From positions 1 to 64,000 of the forward strand of contig CAKSKG010000003.1 in NCBI GenBank assembly GCA_934464775.1: a stretch of 64,000 nucleotides of DNA. The letters run 5' to 3'. Below are positions 25,907 through 32,348 of the stretch, one piece after another. Both the position numbers and the translations under genes were made by a program. The notes below the pieces were generated by a model that worked only from the letters and a program-made list of their open reading frames with translations, did no database searches and was not told where the DNA came from. This DNA is from an uncultured Oscillospiraceae bacterium. Lineage in GTDB: Bacteria; Bacillota; Clostridia; Oscillospirales; Ruminococcaceae. Every line of letters starts with the position of its first letter. The stretch's first letter is position 1.

Positions 25907-26596
25907 TTACTTTAATAAAGGACGGCGTCGGGAGGGAATGGAATTGATGATCAGATCGAGGAGTGACGAAATATTATAGTCTTTTTCGGCCGAGTAACAG
26001 ACAGGTATAGGAATATTGACACCGGTAGCTTCATGAATCCTGTTTTTTACAGACATGGATTTTTCCTTCAGGAATTCTTTGAGTACTTGATCGGGGGTAT
26101 TCGTAAAATTATCCCAGTGGCGTCCGCTCATTGCCATATCAGCCTGGTTTATTGCTACGATAACACGTCTTTTTTGAATATTTGGGATAACGATATTATT
26201 GATCAGCCGATAAACTGTGCCCATATCACGTGTGGAACCGTCAACTATTATCAGCGCAAGGTCAATAAATCCGTAATCTCTTCCATTTATTTCGTAGGTT
26301 TTCCAGAGCAGATCGATGAGCTTTTTTGAATGCTCGGCATCTTTTCCTTTTCCATCTCCAAGACCTGGTGTATCCCAAAAACGTATGCAGTCGCTGAGTA
26401 GGTAGCTGTTGGTTTCCATGGTCATCGGATCGGTGCCGTAACCAACCTTTGCAACATTTTCTGAGAAAAGTGAATTAAGTGTGGTTGATTTTCCGGCACC
26501 TGTAACGCCTGTTACCATTACATCAAGGGGGGCGAATCCTGCATGGTTTATTTTCTGTTCTATTTCGTATTTCCTGTAGTTCTGATAGCTTCTCAT
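25907..26596 (-). CDS. Small GTPase of the HSR1/YkfA-like group
   Basis: A 229-residue GTP-binding protein: G1 GVTGAGKS (30-37), G3 DTPGLGDG (75-82), G4 NQAD (150-153; N-Q-A-D in place of NKxD). It is essentially only a G domain, without the membrane tail of its neighbour. It follows the longer GTPase after 39 bases with GGAG before its ATG, so both are one operon driven by the repeated alternative promoters at 27719-28194. The two G domains are paralogues and may form heterodimers. A defence role is inferred from regulation and location. Confidence 0.75.
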   Translation of the reverse strand: MRSYQNYRKYEIEQKINHAGFAPLDVMVTGVTGAGKSTTLNSLFSENVAKVGYGTDPMTMETNSYLLSDCIRFWDTPGLGDGKGKDAEHSKKLIDLLWKTYEINGRDYGFIDLALIIVDGSTRDMGTVYRLINNIVIPNIQKRRVIVAINQADMAMSGRHWDNFTNTPDQVLKEFLKEKSMSVKNRIHEATGVNIPIPVCYSAEKDYNISSLLDLIINSIPSRRRPLLK

Positions 26597-26635
26597 AGTA
26601 TTTGCTCCTTTTTACATTTATCATCATTTTTAACA

Positions 26636-27640
26636 TCATCTGAAAATTGAACCGAAAAATCCGCCTAATGCACCAACTACACCTCCGACTACACCTCCGA
26701 CTACGCTTCCGACGACATTTCCGATCCTTTCACCTGCACTTCCGAATATTCCTCCTATCATGCCTCCGATCTCTGAACCCTTTGAAACGCCTTCTTTTAT
26801 GCTGTCAATGAATGAATTATGGATCTCCTTGCGGTACTCTTCCATTCCATCATCCGATTCCCACATCTTCGGGTCATTATTCATATTGTCCACATAGATC
26901 ACACGCTTTTCGGTCGGGGTATGTCTGAGTATGTGAAGGAAAAGCTTGCTGAGGTTATAGGGAGGTTCCTGGATTCCGTCTTCTGTATAGCCTGCGCTGT
27001 AATATATGGGCTCGACGTTGACACCGGTTGCCTCGAGGATTCTTAATCTGACAGATTCTGCTTTTTCTTTGAGGAATGCTTCGAGTCGGGGTTCCGGGCA
27101 ATGTTTTTCGCTGTTCCAGTATTTTCCTTTCATTGCCATATCTGCCTGATTAATCGCTACGAGGATTCGCTTGTCCTTTTCATTTCCGAGGTTTGGAATA
27201 ATTATCTTGTTTATGAGTTCAAATGATGTGCCAAGGTCACGGGAGCCGCCGTCAAGGATAACAAGTACAATGTCTATCAGGGGATCACCATTTTTGTCCA
27301 ATTCACGAAGTTTGGAGATTATGTTATTTTTGTGCTGCTCGTCCTTTTCCTTTCCGTCACCGAGGCCCGGGCTGTCCCAAAGTGTAAGGTTTCCGTATTC
27401 GTATTTCTGGATAGTCATTGTTTCAGGATCTACACCAACACCAACCTTTGCGACCTCGCTGTTGAACATTGCATTGATAGTGGAGCTTTTGCCGCAGCCT
27501 GTTGCTCCTGTTATCATGAGATTGATCTTTCTTTCGTTCATTGCAGTGAGATTTTTTAGGAGTTTTTGCTTTTCAATTTCGGGGATCTCTGCGTTGTTGA
27601 TGTCCTGTGCGATAGCTTCAAAAATAGATTTCTTTTCCAT
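26636..27640 (-). CDS. GTPase with C-terminal glycine-zipper membrane tail
   Basis: A 334-residue protein from the ATG at 27640 (AAAGGA nine bases upstream; the in-frame ATG at 27658 overlaps that site). G1 GATGCGKS (45-52), G3 DSPGLGDG (89-96), G4 NQAD (164-167). After the G domain, residues ~285-334 form a glycine-rich GxxxG repeat (GGMIGGIFGSAGERIG, then repeated VVGGVVGG) typical of membrane-inserting glycine zippers. The layout recalls immunity-related GTPases that attack or remodel membranes, but that is only analogy. It is the first gene behind three copies of the alternative promoter, so expression is probably strongly inducible. Confidence 0.75.
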   Translation of the reverse strand: MEKKSIFEAIAQDINNAEIPEIEKQKLLKNLTAMNERKINLMITGATGCGKSSTINAMFNSEVAKVGVGVDPETMTIQKYEYGNLTLWDSPGLGDGKEKDEQHKNNIISKLRELDKNGDPLIDIVLVILDGGSRDLGTSFELINKIIIPNLGNEKDKRILVAINQADMAMKGKYWNSEKHCPEPRLEAFLKEKAESVRLRILEATGVNVEPIYYSAGYTEDGIQEPPYNLSKLFLHILRHTPTEKRVIYVDNMNNDPKMWESDDGMEEYRKEIHNSFIDSIKEGVSKGSEIGGMIGGIFGSAGERIGNVVGSVVGGVVGGVVGALGGFFGSIFR

Positions 27641-27718
27641 AAGGCATATTCCTTTCAATAATAAGTTTTAGGAGATTTTTTCTTTGACCCGCAGGTCGTA
27701 TCTCTTATCTTACACTAT

Positions 27719-27753
27719 ATAAACGTTTGCTTAAGTGGGGAATTAAGTTTTTT
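27719..27753 (-). promoter_or_regulatory. Conserved alternative promoter, site 2a
   Basis: Minus strand: AAAAAACTTAA (27753-27743), 18 nt, GTTTAT (27724-27719), preceded by C to give CGTTTAT. This is the copy closest to the GTPase start, 79 bases from it. Confidence 0.65.
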
Positions 27754-27939
27754 ATTATTTTTTTCGTGATGTCTGTTATGGAATGTTACGATGAATCAAA
27801 ATGTCCGAGGGCAGTCGGTCTGATGTGTCGTGATGTGATCTCAGTGATGAATTCGTTTCCCATAGAGCAAGTTCCTTTCTATAATAATTGGGGTAAGAGA
27901 TTTTTTGACCCGCAGGCCATATCTCTTATCTTACACTAT

Positions 27940-27974
27940 ATAAACGCTTGCTTAAGTGGGAAATTAAGTTTTTT
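27940..27974 (-). promoter_or_regulatory. Conserved alternative promoter, site 2b
   Basis: Minus strand: AAAAAACTTAA (27974-27964), 18 nt, GTTTAT (27945-27940). Middle copy of the tandem repeat; here TTGAC immediately precedes the A-run. Confidence 0.6.
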
Positions 27975-28159
27975 GTCAATTTTTTGTGATGTCTGTTATG
28001 GAATGTTACGATGAATCAAAATGTCCGAGGGCAGTCGGTCTGATGTGTCGTGATGTGATCTTAGTGATGAATCCGTTTCCCATAGAGCAAGTTCCTTTCT
28101 ATAATAATTGGGGTAAGAGATTTTTTGACCCGCAGGCCGTATCTCTTATCTTACACTAT

Positions 28160-28194
28160 ATAAACGTCTGCTTAAGTGGGAAATTAAGTTTTTT
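28160..28194 (-). promoter_or_regulatory. Conserved alternative promoter, site 2c
   Basis: Minus strand: AAAAAACTTAA (28194-28184), 18 nt, GTTTAT (28165-28160). Third, partial repeat copy. Confidence 0.6.
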
Positions 28195-28202
28195 ATAAAA
28201 AA

Positions 28203-28240
28203 GAGCATCAATTTTCTGTATAAACAGAAAATTGATGCTC
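28203..28240 (-). terminator. Terminator of the CARF/sigma operon
   Basis: A perfect 17-bp stem, GAGCATCAATTTTCTGT (28203-28219) with its complement at 28224-28240, followed by T6 on the minus strand. Confidence 0.9.
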
Positions 28241-28245
28241 AAATA

Positions 28246-29214
28246 TTAGCAGTATTCAATTTTATTGTCTTTTAAAACAGTTATGATCCACTCACTAAAT
28301 TTATTTCTCTGCTGGCTTATGCTTGATGCGCTTTGAATCTTACCGTTATTTTTTATTGTTGATATGTAAGTTGTATAGACCACATTTTCCAAAGCATAGC
28401 CGCATGGCCTTTTTCCATTGGGATCATCAGCCTTAAAGGTACTGATAGGTTTAAGCAGTCCTGCTGCGATCCCTGCAAGACTGTTATTATCTCCGGTCAT
28501 ATAATATGAAATAAAGTCATGATCTATGACATTCATCAGTCCATTTTCCGATTTGCTGTAAGATTTAAGTTCGTTTTCTTCTTGTATTTGTTTGGTGACA
28601 AATTCTGTATAGAAATACAAAGGATAGCATACTTTGGGACTGTTTTCATATTTTTTGACTTGAGTCATTACAGCGTTATTAAGAACATCAAAGATTTCCT
28701 TGATCTTGTCATCTTGATTTGCCTGATTGTTTGTATCTTCATTTCCTGCATAATCTTTTATTGGAGCATCTTCATTTTGATCGTCATCGGAATAAAAGCT
28801 CACTCTTCTATGCTTTTTACGAAGTGATTCTTTTTCTTCTTCGGAAAGCTCCGGATGTTCTTTGATATATTTTTTCCGCTCTTTTAGTGCGGCTCTTTCA
28901 GATGTATCTAACAGTCTGCTGCATTCATTAAGAATTCTTTTATCAAAAGTACTTTTATAATAAGGCCAGAAGTCTGCTCCGCCGGGACTCCATTTGGATA
29001 AGCACTCCAAAATAAATTCACCTGCAAAGCTTATAATATCAGTTGCGGATAAATTATGTTTTGGCGGATATTTTTTTGCTTGTTCTAAAAGCATACAGAT
29101 CAGCTTGTTCAAATAGAGTTTATATGCCGAATTTCCTTCCTGCTTCAGTTCATAGTATTTTTCGGCGGTTTGATTTATTATTGTAATATCATTGCTGGGA
29201 TTTTTATTGTCCAT
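28246..29214 (-). CDS. Sigma-70-like protein linked to CRISPR (candidate alternative sigma factor)
   Basis: A 322-residue protein with GGAGG before its ATG. Residues 34-101 resemble sigma-70 region 2: YLNKLICMLLEQAKKY, then SATDIISFAGEFILECLSKW and DFWPYYKSTFDKRILNECSRL, matching the pattern of a helix with DLIQE-like acidic start, a hydrophobic core helix and the Y..W/F..R..I promoter-melting helix. An acidic linker (~145-175) separates it from a C-terminal helical part ending SSISQQRNKFSEWIITVL that could be region 4-like. It is the second gene of an operon, 12 bases after a CARF-domain gene. In the known CalpL-CalpT-CalpS system a CRISPR second messenger frees an ECF sigma factor, which makes the present pairing suggestive. 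The sigma assignment is by eye and needs structure-level confirmation. Confidence 0.5.
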   Translation of the reverse strand: MDNKNPSNDITIINQTAEKYYELKQEGNSAYKLYLNKLICMLLEQAKKYPPKHNLSATDIISFAGEFILECLSKWSPGGADFWPYYKSTFDKRILNECSRLLDTSERAALKERKKYIKEHPELSEEEKESLRKKHRRVSFYSDDDQNEDAPIKDYAGNEDTNNQANQDDKIKEIFDVLNNAVMTQVKKYENSPKVCYPLYFYTEFVTKQIQEENELKSYSKSENGLMNVIDHDFISYYMTGDNNSLAGIAAGLLKPISTFKADDPNGKRPCGYALENVVYTTYISTIKNNGKIQSASSISQQRNKFSEWIITVLKDNKIEYC

Positions 29215-29226
29215 AGTATCCTCCGA

Positions 29227-29832
29227 TCAAAGAGCAAGAATGTCTTTTATAAACTTATTCGGATCAGATGAGCCTGTCATTGTATTGATTGTTGAATTCA
29301 TATAGAATAAAGCTGAAACATCATACAGACTTGAAGTTTGGGTGACATGATCGAACTGACCGTATATTATATTTTCCACAAAGCTGTTTTTATTGAATCG
29401 GTAAGCGTATGTGAGGGTCATAAGCAGTATCATTGGGATAGGCTTGGTGCCATAGGTGATGTCGGTATAAAGTGAATCATCGTCATGAACATGGTCGATA
29501 AGCTTTCCGAAAAGAGCAAGATGATCCTCAATGGTTTCCGAATATGGAGTTGTGACAATATCAAGCTCATACTCAAAACCAATATCATTTTTGAGTTTTT
29601 CAAGTTCTTCTGTAAATGTTCGGGAATTTTTTTCGCAATTGATGTATTCCTGCTTTATGGCAGTGATGCGGATCTTTTCATTAGCCTTTACGGTATTACC
29701 GATCAGAACAAGAATGGGGAATCTGGTTTCTTCCCTGCATTCGAGGAGCGGATTTTCGCAGGGGTTTTTATATTTTGTTTTTTTGAGGCTTTGTTCGGGC
29801 TGCTGGGGGACAGTGAATAAGAAATTTTTCAT
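29227..29832 (-). CDS. CARF-only protein (TM1812-like), probable cyclic-oligoadenylate sensor
   Basis: A 201-residue protein with the CARF signature DITYGTKP (124-131; consensus DxTHG.R..P) followed by the hydrophobic helix MILLMTLTYAY and VENIIYGQF. Strand 1 is FLFTVP at the N-terminus. It lacks any HEPN, nuclease or protease domain, so it can act only as a ligand-binding partner or a ring nuclease. It sits 12 bases before the sigma-like gene and close to a type III-D operon, so a role as cOA-controlled anti-sigma or activator is the leading idea. Two promoters precede it: sigma-A at 29865 and the conserved alternative element at 29926. Confidence 0.7.
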   Translation of the reverse strand: MKNFLFTVPQQPEQSLKKTKYKNPCENPLLECREETRFPILVLIGNTVKANEKIRITAIKQEYINCEKNSRTFTEELEKLKNDIGFEYELDIVTTPYSETIEDHLALFGKLIDHVHDDDSLYTDITYGTKPIPMILLMTLTYAYRFNKNSFVENIIYGQFDHVTQTSSLYDVSALFYMNSTINTMTGSSDPNKFIKDILAL

Positions 29833-29864
29833 AGAGAAGAATCGTCCTTTCTGTTTTGGGTGAA

Positions 29865-29893
29865 ATTATAACACTCATTTCATGCTTTGTCAA
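29865..29893 (-). promoter_or_regulatory. Sigma-A promoter of the CARF/sigma operon
   Basis: Minus strand: TTGACA (29893-29888), 17 nt, TATAAT (29870-29865), 33 bases before the CARF start codon. Confidence 0.75.
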
Positions 29894-29925
29894 CATAATA
29901 TGCTCTATAATTATTGCTATGAATA

Positions 29926-29960
29926 TAAAACGTATATTTATTTCCTAAATTAAGTTTTTT
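29926..29960 (-). promoter_or_regulatory. Conserved alternative promoter, site 3 (possible autoregulation)
   Basis: Minus strand: AAAAAACTTAA (29960-29950), 18 nt, GTTTTATAT (29931 downward), with C before the GTTT. It lies upstream of the sigma-A promoter of the same operon, so the sigma-like protein could amplify its own synthesis. Confidence 0.6.
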
Positions 29961-30086
29961 GTGAAAACATTGAAAAACAAAATAAATGCTGTTTTTATGA
30001 CCTGCCCATTATACCGCAAGCCAATTGACCCAACGAATGGTGTCCGTTAATATTTCAGTGAATGGACACTATTTAATTTTCTGTTG

Positions 30087-31796
30087 TCATTTTATATTTT
30101 CTGCGGCTTTTTCTATGCGATCAATAGATGTTTTTAACGTTTCGCCTATTGCTTCTGCGGAAAAATCTCTGACATTATACTGTCTGCTCTCAAATTCATT
30201 CTTCTGATTTTCGGTGAGATTTTCTTCATCACTTGCATGGTTTATCTGATTTCTTATGGCTTTTACATAGATATAATCAAAAAGTATGCTGCGGAGAACG
30301 TTGATGTCCGTCTTGGGATTAATAGTGATGTTTTGCGACACACAATCATTTTCTGTGATATTTGAAGCTGTTCGTATCTTTTTGTCAAATGTGGAAGAGT
30401 TTTCCTTGCTGATGCCCATTATTTTTCCCAGTCCGGTTTCATTATTACAGAAACCGCTTATCATTGTATCAAATTCGGTATATTGATTTTGCAGCGATAA
30501 GTCTGCGATGGTTCTTTCAATCCTTGATATACACGTGTCGGAGCAGGTGCATATCTTCTCCATATGGCTTTTGAAATCTGTACCTCCTGATCTTGATGAT
30601 TTTTTGATCTTATAAAAAGCATCCATATACTTTTTTAAGTCCGGATCATATTTATAGCTTTGGTTATGTTTCTTGAATTTTTCTGTTAGAGCGGTCCGTA
30701 GTCTGGCAATATTGTTTTTTTCCGTACTTGAAACATAATCCATAAATTCATCGTAGAAAATAAAAGCGTAGATGTTTTTATTCTGTGGTTTTTTTGCCTG
30801 CTTTTCTCTTACCTCGCTGATATATTTTTCATCAATTATAAGTATCCTGCTGTCAAATATGTATTTCGGGATCTTCTCAATGTAAATAGTGATAGCCTGC
30901 TGGATCAGATTATTTTCAAGACACCATTTTATCATTCTGCAGTAGTCGATCGTGTTTGAGGGACCGTCAAAGAACTTGTTTTCTATTACAGGAAGCAGAT
31001 TTCGGAGAATAACGATCTTTGCGTCATCTGATCTGATGCTGCTGACTTTTTCAAGGTGACTGCGCATTTCGTCAAGAAGGGTGTCAAGGTCGGAAATATT
31101 GCAAAGCTGCATTTTATCGGTGAACTGCTTCATGCAGCTTATAAGCGCATTTATTTCCGCGTTGTTTTCATCGGTGAAGCACTCTGCCAGCTGATATGAT
31201 CTGCCTGTGTGTACGAATTCGTTTACCGCATCGGCAAGAGCTGTAAGCTGTGTGAAATTATCGGTGGTCTGAATAGTATGGGGGTCGACATTGATATTTG
31301 AATAATATGATCCTGCCAGCTTATAGCCTTTATATTCCAGAATTTTAGTAAGCAGCTGGAGCATATCTGCCGAAGTGCGTTTTCCGCCGGAGGTGTCAAT
31401 GTAAATATTATCGTCTGAAGTGATACGCTTGCAGATATCATCAATTACAGCACCTGTTTCACGCAGTGTACTTTCGTCTTTATAATCACGAACCGGATCC
31501 AATATCTTTTCTGTATTGCTTTCATTAAGTACTTCCTTCACAAGATCGCTGAAAAAATGATATGATGTAATTGTATCATCTGCCTTGCCGGGTTTGTTTT
31601 CAACTTCATATGAAAGAATTGGAATGATTTTGTCTATTTTTTCGTTTTTATCTTTTAGTATGGAATGGAGAAGCTTTAATACAGGCTCATTTGTATGTTT
31701 GGCTTCAATTACATCGGAAGAGCACAGCCCGTTTGTTTCATATTTGTACTCTCTTTTATTATTATAAGGACTGAGACAAGTAATAAGAATGTTCAT
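30087..31796 (-). CDS. CARF-HEPN ribonuclease of the Csx1/Csm6 type
   Basis: A 569-residue protein from the ATG at 31796 (AAAGG nine bases upstream; the ATG at 31805 overlaps that site). The N-terminal CARF domain begins MNILITCLSPYNNK and contains IYIDTSGGKR (131-140). A long helical middle follows, and the HEPN active site RNQINH (R-x4-H, 515-520) lies near the C-terminus. In this family cyclic oligoadenylate made by Cas10 binds the CARF domain and activates non-specific RNA cleavage by HEPN dimers. It has its own sigma-A promoter (31826-31854) and is divergent from the cas10 operon. The ring size it senses cannot be told. Confidence 0.82.
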   Translation of the reverse strand: MNILITCLSPYNNKREYKYETNGLCSSDVIEAKHTNEPVLKLLHSILKDKNEKIDKIIPILSYEVENKPGKADDTITSYHFFSDLVKEVLNESNTEKILDPVRDYKDESTLRETGAVIDDICKRITSDDNIYIDTSGGKRTSADMLQLLTKILEYKGYKLAGSYYSNINVDPHTIQTTDNFTQLTALADAVNEFVHTGRSYQLAECFTDENNAEINALISCMKQFTDKMQLCNISDLDTLLDEMRSHLEKVSSIRSDDAKIVILRNLLPVIENKFFDGPSNTIDYCRMIKWCLENNLIQQAITIYIEKIPKYIFDSRILIIDEKYISEVREKQAKKPQNKNIYAFIFYDEFMDYVSSTEKNNIARLRTALTEKFKKHNQSYKYDPDLKKYMDAFYKIKKSSRSGGTDFKSHMEKICTCSDTCISRIERTIADLSLQNQYTEFDTMISGFCNNETGLGKIMGISKENSSTFDKKIRTASNITENDCVSQNITINPKTDINVLRSILFDYIYVKAIRNQINHASDEENLTENQKNEFESRQYNVRDFSAEAIGETLKTSIDRIEKAAENIK

Positions 31797-31825
31797 GTTT
31801 ATCATCCTTTCCTGATTTAAAACCT

Positions 31826-31854
31826 ATTATAGCATTTTTGCACTATTCTGTCAA
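31826..31854 (-). promoter_or_regulatory. Sigma-A promoter of the CARF-HEPN gene
   Basis: Minus strand: TTGACA (31854-31849), 17 nt, TATAAT (31831-31826), 30 bases before the start codon. Confidence 0.8.
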
Positions 31855-31917
31855 TAATTGTATATAAAATTTTGTTAATTTTATGGAATTGTATTGTTAA
31901 AATAGCAGTAAATATCG

Positions 31918-31958
31918 AAAAAACTTGATTGTTCATATTTTGAGCTGTTTATATAATA
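31918..31958 (+). promoter_or_regulatory. Conserved alternative promoter, site 4 (plus strand)
   Basis: AAAAAACTTGA (31918-31928), exactly 18 nt, GTTTAT (31947-31952) continuing ATAATA. It faces the small ORF at 31979 and the cas operon. It differs from the other sites by one base in the upstream half. Confidence 0.6.
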
Positions 31959-31978
31959 AAAACAAAAGTAGAAAGGGA

Positions 31979-32212
31979 ATAAGGGCTGTCTGTGCAGCTA
32001 CGGAAAGGAAAGTTGTTGTCCGCAGCGGAGCAAACGGTGAAACTATCAAACAGTCGGAATTCAAATTTGTCAGATTCTGTGATTACGGATATACGGATAA
32101 TATTTTCGGAAAAAACCTGACAATTCCAAATATGATTGCAAAAGCAACCGTGTATCAAAAAAGAGACTTGATATACGGCTGCCTTTGTATAAATGTACTA
32201 ATGTTATATTGA
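31979..32212 (+). CDS. Unknown ~77-residue ORF before cas10, no standard start
   Basis: The frame reads protein-like sequence (RAVCAATERKVVVRSGANGE, then IKQSEFKFVRFCDYGY, ending CLCINVLMLY). The frame stays open up to an ATG at 31925, but this lies upstream of the expected transcription start of the promoter at 31918-31958. In the transcribed part, the first in-frame codons after AAAGGGA are ATA and AGG, with no ATG, GTG or TTG until an internal ATG. Either it uses a rare start, has lost its start codon, or is a gene remnant. No family recognised. Confidence 0.35.
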   Translation: MRAVCAATERKVVVRSGANGETIKQSEFKFVRFCDYGYTDNIFGKNLTIPNMIAKATVYQKRDLIYGCLCINVLMLY

Positions 32213-32237
32213 CAACTCCGTTTTGTTGTGATAAAAT
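32209..32237 (+). promoter_or_regulatory. Sigma-A promoter of the type III-D operon
   Basis: TTGACA (32209-32214), 17 nt, TAAAAT (32232-32237); leader of about 105 nt to cas10. Confidence 0.75.
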
Positions 32238-32348
32238 ATAGTAAATTATTCCATGCTTTGACAATAAACAATGAATATCTGCAATAAGTGATTTATTCAT
32301 TTTTCCATTGTTGCAGATGTTTATATCTAACGATATGGAGGTCGGGAT

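Larger units (their letters stand above)
27686..28195. repeat. Tandem 220-bp direct repeats (2.3 copies) carrying promoters
   Basis: The word GACCCGCAGG recurs at 27686, 27907 and 28127, giving periods of 221 and 220 bp; the third copy is partial. The copies are nearly identical. Each contains the sequence CTTAAGTGGG with the AAAAAACTTAA-N18-GTTTAT element on the minus strand. ORFs across the repeats on the plus strand have no ribosome binding site, and the differences change amino acids, so they are not coding. The repeats multiply the promoter of the GTPase operon. Confidence 0.85.

Noticed and set aside
27686..28195. CRISPR array near the type III genes
   Set aside because: The repeat unit is ~220 bp and contiguous, not 25-40 bp repeats separated by unique spacers. 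No array was seen anywhere in the window.
27727..28198. Two overlapping plus-strand ORFs (95 and 70 codons) inside the tandem repeats, encoding near-identical peptides
   Set aside because: They exist because the repeat is open in one frame; there is no ribosome binding site, and differences between copies change amino acids (S to L, S to P). The repeats are better explained as promoter copies.
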